Below, one piece after another: positions 45,341 through 54,489 of a DNA stretch of 55,937 nucleotides (its first letter is position 1; each line of letters begins with the position of its first letter). The notes beneath the pieces were generated by a model. That model was not told where the DNA came from, ran no database searches, and saw nothing but the letters and a program-made list of their open reading frames with translations. Source of the stretch: Acidobacteriota bacterium (GTDB lineage Bacteria > Acidobacteriota > Thermoanaerobaculia > Multivoradales > JAHEKO01); assembly GCA_022561975.1 (NCBI GenBank), contig JADFQD010000006.1:1-55937 (forward strand), written 5' to 3'. The translations under genes and the position numbers were made by a program.

Positions 45341-46941
45341 GCAATCCGGCTTCAAGATCCGGCAACGGTGTCAACCTTCGCGGCCAGGAAACCGACCTTT
45401 CCGCTCGCCACCAGACGGTCATCGTGCTGGATTTCGGGAGTCAGTACACCCAGCTCATCGCCAGGCGGCTGCGTCAGAACCGGGTCTACTGCGAGGTTCA
45501 TCCGTGCGCCATGGCGGCTAGCGAGATGGCCAAACTCCAACCGATCGGAGTCATTCTCTCGGGCGGGCCGCAATCGGTTTACGATGAGAACGCCTCCCGA
45601 GTCGATCCGGCTGTGTTCGATCTAGACGTTCCAGTGCTGGGTATCTGCTATGGGTTCAACCTCATCGCCCAGCAATTCGGGGCCGAAGTCGAAGCCTCCA
45701 CGGACCGCGAATACGGCCGCGCCGAGATCGAGATCTTCGACGGCTCCGAGCTTTTGGACAGTCTGGCCGCGAGCGAAACCGTGTGGATGAGCCATGGTGA
45801 TCGGGTGGCAAAGGTTCCGGACGGCTTTCGGCTCATTGCGTCGAGCAAGAGCGCTCCGATCGTTGGTCTCGAAGACGCCGAGCGCGGCATTTATGGCATC
45901 CAGTTTCACCCCGAGGTGTCGCACACGGCATCGGGACAGGAGATTCTGCACAATTTTCTTTACCGGATCTGTGGCGCCAGTGGAGACTGGGCGATGGCGT
46001 CGTACCTGGAAGAGGCCGTCGAGACGATCCGGAGGCAGGCTCCCACCGGCCGAGTGTTGTGCGGTATTTCCGGCGGTGTCGACTCTTCGGTAGTAGCCGT
46101 TTTGCTGCGACGAGCCGTGGGCGAGCGCCTCTCGGCGGTCTTCGTCGATACCGGGCTACTGCGCAAGGACGAGCGCAGGCACATGGAGAACAGTCTTGGC
46201 ACCGGCCTGGGGCTGCCGGTTACGGTGGTCGATGCCCGAGAGCGGTTTTTGGGTGCGCTCGAAGGGATCAGCGATCCCGAGGAAAAGCGCCGCACGATAG
46301 GGCGCGTTTTCATCGAAGTGTTCGAGGGAGAGGCGCAAAGACTCGATGGAGCCGGCTATCTCGCCCAGGGAACCCTGTATCCGGATGTGATCGAGTCGGT
46401 GTCGATCAAGGGGCCCTCGGCGGTGATCAAGACGCACCACAACGTCGGCGGGTTGCCGGAAAGGCTCGGTTTCGAACTGATCGAGCCGTTGCGAATGCTG
46501 TTCAAGGACGAGGTCCGGCAGCTGGGGCGTGAACTCGGGCTGCCTGAGGAGCTTATCGGGCGGCATCCGTTTCCGGGCCCCGGGCTGGGTGTGCGGATTC
46601 TCGGTGAGATCACACCCCAACGCATTCGCACGCTGCAAGAGGCCGATGCCATCTTTATTCAGGAGTTATGCAGTCGCGACCTCTACAACAAGGTGAGCCA
46701 GGCGTTCGCGGTGTTGCTTCCGGTTCACACGGTGGGTGTCATGGGCGACAGCCGCACCTATGAAAACGTGGTCGCCCTGCGAGCGGTCGAGACCCAAGAT
46801 TTCATGACCGCGGACTGGAGTCCTCTGCCACACGAGTTTCTTGCTGTCGTGGCCAATCGAATCGTGAACGAGGTCCGAGGCGTTAACCGGGTTGTCTATG
46901 ACATCACGAGCAAGCCACCCGCCACGATCGAATGGGAATAG
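45337..46941 (+). CDS. guaA: GMP synthase (glutamine-hydrolysing)
   Basis: It converts XMP to GMP. The N-terminal class I glutamine amidotransferase has catalytic C104 in GICYGF and the HPE of GIQFHPEVSHT; next the ATP pyrophosphatase domain with SGGVDSS, and the dimerisation domain ending DITSKPPATIEWE. After the nucleophile, GFN replaces the GMQ or GLQ seen in most members. An N-terminal extension of about 25 residues precedes VIVLDFGSQYTQLIARR. GTG 45337 overlaps the gpsA stop. It is convergent with the DHH gene. Confidence 0.96.
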   Translation: MSNPASRSGNGVNLRGQETDLSARHQTVIVLDFGSQYTQLIARRLRQNRVYCEVHPCAMAASEMAKLQPIGVILSGGPQSVYDENASRVDPAVFDLDVPVLGICYGFNLIAQQFGAEVEASTDREYGRAEIEIFDGSELLDSLAASETVWMSHGDRVAKVPDGFRLIASSKSAPIVGLEDAERGIYGIQFHPEVSHTASGQEILHNFLYRICGASGDWAMASYLEEAVETIRRQAPTGRVLCGISGGVDSSVVAVLLRRAVGERLSAVFVDTGLLRKDERRHMENSLGTGLGLPVTVVDARERFLGALEGISDPEEKRRTIGRVFIEVFEGEAQRLDGAGYLAQGTLYPDVIESVSIKGPSAVIKTHHNVGGLPERLGFELIEPLRMLFKDEVRQLGRELGLPEELIGRHPFPGPGLGVRILGEITPQRIRTLQEADAIFIQELCSRDLYNKVSQAFAVLLPVHTVGVMGDSRTYENVVALRAVETQDFMTADWSPLPHEFLAVVANRIVNEVRGVNRVVYDITSKPPATIEWE

Positions 46942-46943
46942 GA

Positions 46944-46957
46944 CAGAGGACACTCTG
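46944..46957. terminator. Short hairpin between convergent guaA and DHH genes
   Basis: CAGAG (46944-46948), loop GACA, CTCTG (46953-46957), filling the 16 bases between the two stop codons. Weak, without T-runs. Confidence 0.3.
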
Positions 46958-48022
46958 CTAGCCGGCCTCGGTCTCGTCGCGTGATGTCTTCATCCTGATC
47001 GGCGCCAGACGGTCGGGATTTTGCTTGAGAATCTTGGCGAGCCGGTGAGCGAGATACTTCTGGAGGCCCTCGGCGGTACCACTGCGGGTTCCTTCCCACT
47101 GGATCCATCCTCCGGCCATCATCCCGTGACCGCCGCCTTTGCCACGCCGGCCCAACAGGCGGCGAATCAGTTTCCCGGCGTCGGCTCGCGAGTTGCTGGT
47201 TCGCAAAGATACGTAAAGACGATCCCCGTGCACTCCCGTGCAGAAAGACCAGGTCTTGCCCTCCATTCGGAGCAGAAGATCGGCAATCTCGGGGACCATG
47301 TCGGGGATGTCCACACTGCCGAGGTTGCTCACCACCAGCTTCCCCACCGACTGCAAGCGCTCCAGCGCTTCGTGAAGGGTCTGGTAGTAGGACAGGGGGA
47401 GCCTGGGAGTCTGGATCCGGGCCAGGGCGCGGAGGTCTGCCTGCGGCAAGAGCTCATCGAAGAGGAGCCGATCCGCGGTCGAAAACTCACGACCAAAGTC
47501 TTGGGTTTCCGATCGCACGGCGTAGAGGAACGCGGTCGCCTCTTTTTTGGTCAAGTCCCAGCCGCTGGCGGCGATGTATTCGGCGATCATGGTGACGGTG
47601 GCACCGTAATCGGTACGAATATCGGCGAAAGGGACCTTGCGCGTCGCGCTACGAATGGGATGGTGATCGAAGACCAGGTCCGGGGTGATGCCATCGAGTT
47701 GATTGTTGCCGGTACCCGGCTGTGTATCGACGAGCGCGAAGTGCTTGTATTTGCGCACATCCAAGCGACGGATGTGGCTCAGCCGGAGCCCGAGTTGCTT
47801 GACCATTTCCTGATTCTCGGCGCGCCCGATAATGCCGCCATAGGCGACGCGCACCTGGCGCCGGAACGATCGCCGCAGGATCTTGGCGAGACCGGCCGCC
47901 GAGGCGATCGAGTCAGGATCGGGATTGTCGTGCGTGAGAATCAGCCATCTACCGGTCTTCGACTTTCGCCGGACCAACTTGGCGAAAAGCTCGTACCTCT
48001 CGCGAGTGAGATCGCTAAGCAT
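46958..48022 (-). CDS. DHH-family phosphoesterase
   Basis: The 354-residue protein has a DHH domain with LTHDNPDPDSIASA (metal site), LVDTQPGTGN and the DHHP motif in VFDHHPIRS, and a C-terminal DHHA1 domain with GGGHGMMAGG. Relatives include NrnA-type oligoribonucleases and other nucleotide or PAP phosphatases; the substrate here is open. ATG 48022 is preferred over TTG 48088 because the extra 22 residues look unlike the family. It is divergent from the DUF547 gene. Confidence 0.87.
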   Translation of the reverse strand: MLSDLTRERYELFAKLVRRKSKTGRWLILTHDNPDPDSIASAAGLAKILRRSFRRQVRVAYGGIIGRAENQEMVKQLGLRLSHIRRLDVRKYKHFALVDTQPGTGNNQLDGITPDLVFDHHPIRSATRKVPFADIRTDYGATVTMIAEYIAASGWDLTKKEATAFLYAVRSETQDFGREFSTADRLLFDELLPQADLRALARIQTPRLPLSYYQTLHEALERLQSVGKLVVSNLGSVDIPDMVPEIADLLLRMEGKTWSFCTGVHGDRLYVSLRTSNSRADAGKLIRRLLGRRGKGGGHGMMAGGWIQWEGTRSGTAEGLQKYLAHRLAKILKQNPDRLAPIRMKTSRDETEAG

Positions 48023-48135
48023 CTGATCACCGGATTCTAGCAGCCGAAGGCTCGCCGTAGTATGGATGCCGTGTTGCGGCGAGGACAACGGGGAATTAGC
48101 GTCGGTGTCCGGTCGTTATCGTTGGAGGAGTTGCC

Positions 48136-48936
48136 ATGAGAGCTAGCGAACGTAGCCCTGTCCTGGCACTCCTACTGTCCGCGATCCTCGGCGCAGCCTG
48201 TTCCGGAGCCGCGGAGACCGCTTTCGAGGCCATGGATGCCATGCCAGGGGCACTGCCTTCAGACGCACCGTGGGCGCGTGTACTTGTCGAGTTTCACAGG
48301 TCGGGGGGACTCGACTACGCCGGTCTTCAATCCAAGAGCGAAGATCTGGAGTCCTATCTCGCGAGTCTCGTGGATGCGCGGCCCGGCGAGGCGCCTCGAG
48401 AGCAACGGATCGCTTTCTGGTGCAACGTCTACAACGCGGTCACGGCGAGGTTCGTGCTCGACGGCTATCCCGAGATCGAATCGGTCAAGGTGGCGGAAGG
48501 TTTTTTCGACACCAAGACCTTCCCGGTCGCCGGAGAGGACCTGACGCTCGACGAGATCGAGAGTCGCGCGCGGGCCGAGGGCGATCCACGAGTGCACTTC
48601 GCGGTGGTCTGCGCCTCGACCAGCTGTCCGGATTTGCGCTTCGAGCCTTACCGGGGTGCCGATCTCGATCGCCAGCTAGAGGAGCAGACGAAGGCGTTCT
48701 TGGGGGATTCCGCAAAGGGATTGCGATTACAGGGAGACACTCTGTGGGTCTCGTCGATCTTTAAATGGTACGCCGGCGATTTCACCGGCGGCAGCACCGT
48801 GGTCGCGTTCTTCTCGCGCGGCAAGGTTTTGGACTGGATCCTGCCGCACCTGCCTGAAGATCTGGCGCAGCAGATTCGCGACGCCGATCCTTCGGTCAAG
48901 TATCTCGACTACGACTGGTCGCTGAACGATCGCTAG
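48136..48936 (+). CDS. Secreted DUF547 protein
   Basis: The 266-residue protein has an N-terminal export signal (VLALLLSAILGAACSG); the cysteine could make it a lipoprotein, but the residue three places before it is Gly, not the usual Leu/Val. The DUF547 domain follows with QRIAFWCNVYNAVTARFVL, VHFAVVCASTSCPDLRFEPY and SSIFKWYAGDF. The function of DUF547 is not known to me; a cysteine-histidine active site has been suggested by motif conservation. GGAGGAG (48124-48130) precedes ATG 48136. Its 3' end overlaps the decarboxylase gene tail-to-tail by 41 bases. Confidence 0.87.
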   Translation: MRASERSPVLALLLSAILGAACSGAAETAFEAMDAMPGALPSDAPWARVLVEFHRSGGLDYAGLQSKSEDLESYLASLVDARPGEAPREQRIAFWCNVYNAVTARFVLDGYPEIESVKVAEGFFDTKTFPVAGEDLTLDEIESRARAEGDPRVHFAVVCASTSCPDLRFEPYRGADLDRQLEEQTKAFLGDSAKGLRLQGDTLWVSSIFKWYAGDFTGGSTVVAFFSRGKVLDWILPHLPEDLAQQIRDADPSVKYLDYDWSLNDR

Positions 48937-50356
48937 CGAGGACCTCGCGGACCGAGGCCCGAATGTCATCGAGGCACATCTCGATGCGGTCGCGGTGGGT
49001 GCGGAAGTTCAAGACGCAGATCCGGATCACGAAACGCCCGTCGAGCACGGTTTCGGTCAAGAAAACGCGCTTCTTGGCGTTGATTCGCTCGAGCAGATCG
49101 CGATTGAGTTGGTTGAGGTCTTGCTCGGCAACTCCGGGAGGCGCGAGCCTGAACGCGACCACCGAGAGCTGCGGTGCGGCCACGATCTCGATGCCTGCGA
49201 TCGCTTGCAGCTCTCGATGCGCTTCCTGGGTAAGGTCGAGTTTCTCGTCGAGAGCGCTGCGGAAGGCTTCCAGCCCGTGGATCTTGATGGGGAGCCAGAC
49301 CCGCAAACCCCGGTAATCGCGGGACAGCTCGGGCGAGATCTCGCAAAAGTCCACCAGCTCCTCGGAGTCCTGCATCGGCGGCATATAGTCGGCCTCAACC
49401 GTGTGTGCGCGCTGGAGGGTGCCGACGTCCTTGACCAGCAGGCAGCCGGTCCCATAGGGCAGGAAAAGACCCTTGTGCGGATCGAGCGTGATCGAGTCGG
49501 CGAGCTCGATACCGGCCATGCGCTTCCGGCCCCGCTCGGTCAGGGCGAAGAATCCGCCGTAGGCCGCGTCCAGGTGAAGCCAGAGCCGCTCGCTGGAGGC
49601 GACCTCGGCGAGGCCTTCGAGATCGTCGATAGCGCCCGTGTTGGTGGTACCGACGCTGCCCACGACCAGGAAAGGTTTGCGTCCGCAGGTGCGGTCCGCA
49701 CCGATCAACTCTTTGAGATTCTGGAGATCGATGCGCCGTTCGCTGTCCACGGCCACCGTTCGCAGCGCCGACTCCGGAAACCCGGCGAGCGTCGCGGCGC
49801 GGCCGACCGAGTGGTGGACCTGATTCGACACGTAGATCGTGCCGTCGAGAAAGTTCTCGGGTAGACGCTCGCGCCGGGCGGTGAAGATGGCTGAGAAGTT
49901 GGCCAGCGATCCGCCGCTCGAGAGAAAGCCTCCCGCGCGATCGGAGTAGCCGATCATTCGACAGAACCAGCGGATTACGTTGACTTCCAGTTGCACCAAG
50001 CCCGGCGCTGCGGTCCACACCGTGACGTAGCGGTTGATCGCACCGGCGATGAAGTCGGCCAGGGCCGACTCGAACAGTCCGCCACCGGGGATGTAGGCCA
50101 TGAAGCCCGGCCCGGGATTGGTGAAGCTGGTCGGGGTGGCGCGCTCGAAGATCAGCTCGAGGAGTTCCTCCGCCGACGTTCCGACCTCGGGTGGACCTTC
50201 CGCCAGCGAGGCCGCAAGCTCACGGCCGCCCGCGATATCGAGCGAGGGCTGCCGTGGCAGCGACTCGATATGTTCCACGATCCGGTCGGTCGCGAGCCGA
50301 GTCAACTCCCGCATTTCATCGCCGGTCGGTTCGAGGGCGCTCAGGCGGTTGGACAT
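48896..50356 (-). CDS. PLP-dependent group II decarboxylase (aromatic-L-amino-acid type)
   Basis: The 486-residue protein has the type I fold decarboxylase set: NPGPGFMAYIPGGGLFESAL, GGSLANFSAIFTARRE, YVSNQVHHSVGRAA (histidine stacking on PLP), LHLDAAYGGFF (aspartate) and SITLDPHKGLFLPYG with the PLP lysine. It should remove CO2 from an amino acid, perhaps aromatic; the exact substrate is unknown. ATG 50356 is chosen since the following residues match the family's first helix; ATG 50404 is in frame but adds unrelated sequence. The aminotransferase gene lies upstream on the same strand, 53 bases away. Confidence 0.9.
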   Translation of the reverse strand: MSNRLSALEPTGDEMRELTRLATDRIVEHIESLPRQPSLDIAGGRELAASLAEGPPEVGTSAEELLELIFERATPTSFTNPGPGFMAYIPGGGLFESALADFIAGAINRYVTVWTAAPGLVQLEVNVIRWFCRMIGYSDRAGGFLSSGGSLANFSAIFTARRERLPENFLDGTIYVSNQVHHSVGRAATLAGFPESALRTVAVDSERRIDLQNLKELIGADRTCGRKPFLVVGSVGTTNTGAIDDLEGLAEVASSERLWLHLDAAYGGFFALTERGRKRMAGIELADSITLDPHKGLFLPYGTGCLLVKDVGTLQRAHTVEADYMPPMQDSEELVDFCEISPELSRDYRGLRVWLPIKIHGLEAFRSALDEKLDLTQEAHRELQAIAGIEIVAAPQLSVVAFRLAPPGVAEQDLNQLNRDLLERINAKKRVFLTETVLDGRFVIRICVLNFRTHRDRIEMCLDDIRASVREVLASDRSATSRSRDT

Positions 50357-50409
50357 GCGGGGGATAGTACTAGGGGTGCTTAGCAAGCCCCTATCGCTTG
50401 GCATGGCCG

Positions 50410-51567
50410 TCAGCGAAGCGCTGCTTCGAATCGCGCGCCCAGGCCTTCTAGCCTGTCTACCGGCTCGTTCGAAAATACCAAGCGCAGAAAGCGAGAGGCT
50501 CGCTCTCCGCCCCAGCCGGTCATCGGAGTCGCGGCGACCTTGCCTCGATCGAGCAGGCGGTCGGAGGCTTCGATGGCGGTCATCCCGAGTTCGGAGGTGT
50601 CGAGGAGCAGCGACCAACCTCCAGAGGGCTTGATCACGCCGAACTCCTCGAGTTCGCCGAGGATCACGTCGCGCCGTGCTTGCCAGATTGCCGTGGCCGC
50701 GTCGAGTTCCGACGTTGGGGAGCGAAGGGCTACGGCCGCCGCTCGCTGAGCGATGCCTACGTTGCAGACGACGTTCGAGATGCTCACCAGGGCGATGTCA
50801 TCGATGATCGACGGCGGTGCGACGATCCAGCCGACACGCCAGCCGATCATTCGATACTCCTTCGAAACGGATCCAACGGTAATCGTCCGGTCGGCCATAC
50901 TCGGAAACGAGGCCGGATGCAGAGACGCGAGTCCGTCGAAGAGAATGCGCTCCATGGCGCTGTCATAGATCATCCAAGCGCCGGCATCGCGGCAGGCGGC
51001 GCAGACCGCTGCCCAATCGTCGCTGGTGAAGACGGCGCCGGAAGGCATGGCGGGGCTCATCATGAGAAACGCCTTGGTGCGCGGGGTAACGGCAGATGCC
51101 AGGCTGGAGCGCTCCAGGCGCCAGGTTCCGTCCCGGATCTCGCTACGAGTGAAGCGGGGAACCCCGCCCGCAAGGCGCACCCGGTTGATCAGCCCGATAT
51201 AGATCGGGTCGGTGAGTACGACCTCGTCGCCGGGTTCGAGAAGCGCCAAGAGAACATTGAGAATGCCGTTCAGACCACCGGCCGAGATCACGGCCGATCT
51301 CCGCCATTCGTAGTCGACGCCCGTACTGCCCGCGACCCGTTCGGCTGCGGCTTGGCGCAGTTCGTCGGCCCCGAGGAAGGGAAGGTAGCTGTTGGCATCA
51401 TCCCGGTCCGTTGCGATTCGGGTCGCTTCCGCTACGCCGGGCGGCGGCCTCAGGTCGGTGTCGAGGTTCTCCAAGCGCAGGATCTGCGGGTCTGCGGCCT
51501 GGTTGGCGCGCGACCCCATGCGATCGACGCCGATTCCAGCCATCCCGGACAAGCGGCTTACGGACAC
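50410..51567 (-). CDS. Class I/II PLP-dependent aminotransferase
   Basis: Fold type I aminotransferase of 385 residues: ISAGGLNGILNVLLALLEPGDEVVL (cofactor loop), MMSPAMPSGAVFTSDDWA in place of the usual NPxNPTG, YDSAMERILFDG, and the PLP lysine in GSVSKEYRMIGWRVGW. The altered NP motif (SPAMPSG) is unusual but near the family pattern. GTG 51567 has GAAGAGG before it. Together with the decarboxylase downstream it could form a two-gene amino acid pathway; substrates cannot be told. Confidence 0.87.
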   Translation of the reverse strand: MSVSRLSGMAGIGVDRMGSRANQAADPQILRLENLDTDLRPPPGVAEATRIATDRDDANSYLPFLGADELRQAAAERVAGSTGVDYEWRRSAVISAGGLNGILNVLLALLEPGDEVVLTDPIYIGLINRVRLAGGVPRFTRSEIRDGTWRLERSSLASAVTPRTKAFLMMSPAMPSGAVFTSDDWAAVCAACRDAGAWMIYDSAMERILFDGLASLHPASFPSMADRTITVGSVSKEYRMIGWRVGWIVAPPSIIDDIALVSISNVVCNVGIAQRAAAVALRSPTSELDAATAIWQARRDVILGELEEFGVIKPSGGWSLLLDTSELGMTAIEASDRLLDRGKVAATPMTGWGGERASRFLRLVFSNEPVDRLEGLGARFEAALR

Positions 51568-51838
51568 GCCTCTTCACCGAGCGAAAGCGACGTCCTATAG
51601 CTCTCCTGGGCTCTGGCGGATAGTCGGCTTCGCAAGGTCATGTCGCCCCTTGTCTCTGAGTTCACCATGCTTCGTCAGCGTTGTGCAACCGGCAAGCAAC
51701 CAAAGAAAATGAGCAACGCTGCTAGCCGCGCAGGCCGCCAGCACCGGGCGTAAGACTTGCGTAACCATGCTCGTCAGACGTAGGATCGAATGAGTCAAAA
51801 CGCCCGGTCGAACGCGTTGGGAGTGCTGCTTGCCAAGC
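51568..51838. other. Divergent intergenic region (271 bp)
   Basis: It lies between the aminotransferase gene (minus) and the PilZ gene (plus). TTGCGT (51757-51762) and TAGGAT (51781-51786), 18 bases apart, are a weak promoter candidate for the PilZ gene. An 8-bp inverted repeat CAGCGTTG/CAACGCTG (51676-51683, 51714-51721) with a 30-base loop could be an operator. No RNA gene or short protein gene is evident. Confidence 0.35.
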
Positions 51839-52546
51839 ATGAAACAAAAGGTCGTGATCGTTGCAAGCGAGGAGGCGATGGATGCTCTCGCGCCAACCTT
51901 AAAGCGGGCTCAGGGCATTTTGCTCGAGCACGTGACCAATCCGAAATCGGCCGCCAAGAGGCTTACGGAGTCAACTCCCGAACTCCTGATTCTCGTCCAT
52001 CCTCTTCCTGACTACGAAACCGTAGCGTTCTGGCGGGACCTCGAGAAGCACTTGCAGTCGGCCATGCCACGGACAGTTGTCATGGCCTCGGCTGCGGATC
52101 TCTTCGATTTGGAGCCGCTTCAAAACCTCGGTGTGCGACTGGTCAATCTCAGCCAGTCGGCTGGAGAGCTCGAATCCGCACTGTCATCTTTCCTGCGCAA
52201 GGCTCCCCGGCCGCACGCCCGCGTCATGGTCAGGGTCGCCGTGGAGTTGGGGGCCGGTAAGATCCTGCGTATCGCGCAAACGGTGAACATCTCGCGCTCG
52301 GGCCTTTTGATCCGGACAAGCGAGCAGTTTCCGGCCGGCTCGACCCTGGATCTCAAGATGGAGCTGCCGGGGGAGAAGGACGCGATCGAGGCCCGCGCAG
52401 AGGTGGTTCGCATGGCGGATCCCGAGGTCGAGAGGGTGCACGGGATTGGGGCGCGGTTTGTGTGGTTTCGAGGAGCGGACGAACGGCGTTTCGACGAGTT
52501 TATGGACCGCGCGGTGATCGATTCGTCTTCTGCGCACCCCGTGTGA
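51839..52546 (+). CDS. PilZ-domain protein with receiver-like N-terminus
   Basis: The first 115 residues resemble a CheY-type fold (VVIVASEEAMDALAPTLKR, ELLILVHPLPDYETVAFW, TVVMASAADLF), though the phospho-acceptor aspartate is not clear. The second half is a PilZ domain with RVMVR (an RxxxR site for cyclic di-GMP) and NISRSGLLI matching the (D/N)xSxxG motif. It should bind c-di-GMP and act on a partner in motility or secretion; the N-terminal half is probably a protein-binding module. ATG 51839 is chosen; TTG 51830 gives three more residues. Length 235 aa. Confidence 0.83.
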   Translation: MKQKVVIVASEEAMDALAPTLKRAQGILLEHVTNPKSAAKRLTESTPELLILVHPLPDYETVAFWRDLEKHLQSAMPRTVVMASAADLFDLEPLQNLGVRLVNLSQSAGELESALSSFLRKAPRPHARVMVRVAVELGAGKILRIAQTVNISRSGLLIRTSEQFPAGSTLDLKMELPGEKDAIEARAEVVRMADPEVERVHGIGARFVWFRGADERRFDEFMDRAVIDSSSAHPV

Positions 52547-52616
52547 TCCGTGGGCTCCCGCCCTGTTACGATAACCGGCCTGCCCGCCGGCTGAGACCGG
52601 CTGGCTCCGGAACAAG

Positions 52617-53414
52617 ATGATTCGCGAACTCTTCCATATCGGCTCTCTTTCCATCAGTCCGTTCGGGCTGATGATGGTGCTCGCGTTTCTGGCCTCTTGG
52701 GCGGTACTTCGGTGGGGCTTGAGGGGGCTCGGACTGGGCGACGAAGAGGATTCGAGCGCCCTGCTGCTGGCGGCCGGGATCGGTGGCATCGTAGGCGCGA
52801 AGGTTTACTACGCGATCCTCTACGGCGATTGGCGTCTGCTTCTCGACCGTTCCGGATTGGTCTGGTACGGAGCCCTGATCGGCGGCACCCTGGCTGTGCT
52901 CTGGACGATCAGGCGGCGCAAGTTGGCCGCTTGGTCGGTGGCCGACGTGGCGGGCCCGGCGGTGGCTATCGGGTACGCCGTCGGGCGAGTCGGCTGCTTT
53001 CTGGTGGGCGACGACTACGGTTATCCCACCGATCTTGCGTGGGGGGTGAAGTTCCCGTACGGCCTGCCGGCACCCACGACCGCTGGTTTCATGCACAGTG
53101 AATACGGCGCGATGATCCCGGACGGGGTCTCCGCGAACGAGTTGGTCTCGGTTCATCCCACCCAGCTTTACGAGACGTTTGCGGCTCTGGCTATCTGTGT
53201 CCTGGGGGCGTTTTTGGTCAAGAAGCGTGTGCAGGTCGGCCGGGTGGCCATCATCTCGTTTGGCCTCTTGGCTCTCGAACGCTTTGGTGTCGAGTTCTTG
53301 CGTGCCAAAGACGACCGATTCTTCGGGGCTTTGACACTCGCCCAGGCCTTGAGCGTGGTTGTCTTTGTGTCGTTAGTGGCCCTGTGGATGACTCGCCTTC
53401 GGACCGATGGCTGA
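52617..53414 (+). CDS. lgt: Prolipoprotein diacylglyceryl transferase
   Basis: Membrane enzyme (265 aa, about seven helices) putting diacylglycerol on the lipobox cysteine of prolipoproteins. The Lgt signature lies at GRVGCFLVGDDYGYPTDL; SVHPTQLYETFAALAI and ERFGVEFLRAKDDR are the other conserved parts. ATG 52617 opens with the usual FHIGSLSISPFGLMM. It provides substrates for lspA and the Lol system. The last 8 bases overlap the start of the reductase gene. Confidence 0.95.
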   Translation: MIRELFHIGSLSISPFGLMMVLAFLASWAVLRWGLRGLGLGDEEDSSALLLAAGIGGIVGAKVYYAILYGDWRLLLDRSGLVWYGALIGGTLAVLWTIRRRKLAAWSVADVAGPAVAIGYAVGRVGCFLVGDDYGYPTDLAWGVKFPYGLPAPTTAGFMHSEYGAMIPDGVSANELVSVHPTQLYETFAALAICVLGAFLVKKRVQVGRVAIISFGLLALERFGVEFLRAKDDRFFGALTLAQALSVVVFVSLVALWMTRLRTDG

Positions 53415-54438
53415 GCCCCACGGCACCTCGCTTCTGGATCTTCTGGTGGTCGGCGCGGGACCCACCGGGATCGCGATCGGGGCGCGAGCCCGTCAGGCCG
53501 GTCTGGATGTCCTGCTGGTGGATCGCGGTCCGATCGCGGCGGCCTTGGTCGAGTTCCCGGTGTACATGAATTTCTTCACCACCCGCGACCTCATGGAGAT
53601 CGCTGGAGTGCCATTGCCGACGCCGCACGACAAGCCGAGCCGGAGAGAGGCGTTGGCCTACTACCGAGCGGTGGCGGCGCGGTTCGAGATACCCGTGGCG
53701 CTGCACGAGGAGGTCACTGGACTGACCCGAACAGAGGGAGAGTTCGAGATCACGAGCCGGTCGGCGGATCGAGAGGCCTCGGAATACCGGCGCCGCGCTC
53801 GCGCCGTGGCGCTGGCGCAAGGGTACTTCCACCGGCCGCGCCGGCTGACGGTGCCGGGCGAAGAGCACGCCTGGGTTCACTGCCGCTATCGTGAGGCCTA
53901 TCGCCACTTTGACGAGCGCATCGCCGTAATAGGTGGAGGCAACTCGGCCGTGGAGGCCGCGTTGGATCTGTGGCGAAACCACGTGCAGGTGACCGTGATT
54001 CACCGCCGTCCAGCGGTCAAGGACACCGTCAAGTACTGGATGAAGCCCGATTTTGAGAATCGGGTGGCGGAAGGCTCGATCGAATTCCGGCACAGCTCGG
54101 CGGTTGTGGAGTTCGGGCAGCGGCCCGGAGGGGCTCGCTGGGTCGATCTCGAAACACCGGCCGGCGCCGAGCGTGTGCCGGTCGACGCGGCCTATGTTCT
54201 GATCGGCTACGAGCCCGACATCGGGTTGGCGCGTAGCTGCGGCGTCACGTTCGAGGCCGAGACCCTGGTGCCGGCCTTCGACCCCGAGACCTGCGAGTCC
54301 AATGTGCCCGGACTCTATCTGGCCGGAACCGTTCAAGTCGGGCGCGACATCGGCAAGTTGTTCATCGAGAACTCGAGGGTTCACGCAGATCGCTTGGTCG
54401 AGCAAGTCGCCATGAGAAAGCGGAGCCGTGCGAGCTAG
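53407..54438 (+). CDS. ypdA: YpdA-like FAD-dependent disulfide reductase (bacillithiol type)
   Basis: The 343-residue flavoprotein has two dinucleotide sites: VVGAGPTGIAIGARA for FAD at the start and VIGGGNSAVEAALDL for NADPH in the middle. EFPVYMNFFTTRDLMEIAG and VKYWMKPDFENRV match YpdA, the bacillithiol-disulfide reductase, rather than thioredoxin reductase, since no CxxC pair is present. That suggests this organism uses bacillithiol, but no bsh gene lies here. ATG 53407 lies within the end of lgt (8-base overlap). Confidence 0.85.
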   Translation: MAEPHGTSLLDLLVVGAGPTGIAIGARARQAGLDVLLVDRGPIAAALVEFPVYMNFFTTRDLMEIAGVPLPTPHDKPSRREALAYYRAVAARFEIPVALHEEVTGLTRTEGEFEITSRSADREASEYRRRARAVALAQGYFHRPRRLTVPGEEHAWVHCRYREAYRHFDERIAVIGGGNSAVEAALDLWRNHVQVTVIHRRPAVKDTVKYWMKPDFENRVAEGSIEFRHSSAVVEFGQRPGGARWVDLETPAGAERVPVDAAYVLIGYEPDIGLARSCGVTFEAETLVPAFDPETCESNVPGLYLAGTVQVGRDIGKLFIENSRVHADRLVEQVAMRKRSRAS

Positions 54439-54489
54439 ATCCCGGAGGCCGGCGGGGTTCGGCACGAGGTTTGCGTTCAGGAGTTTGCT

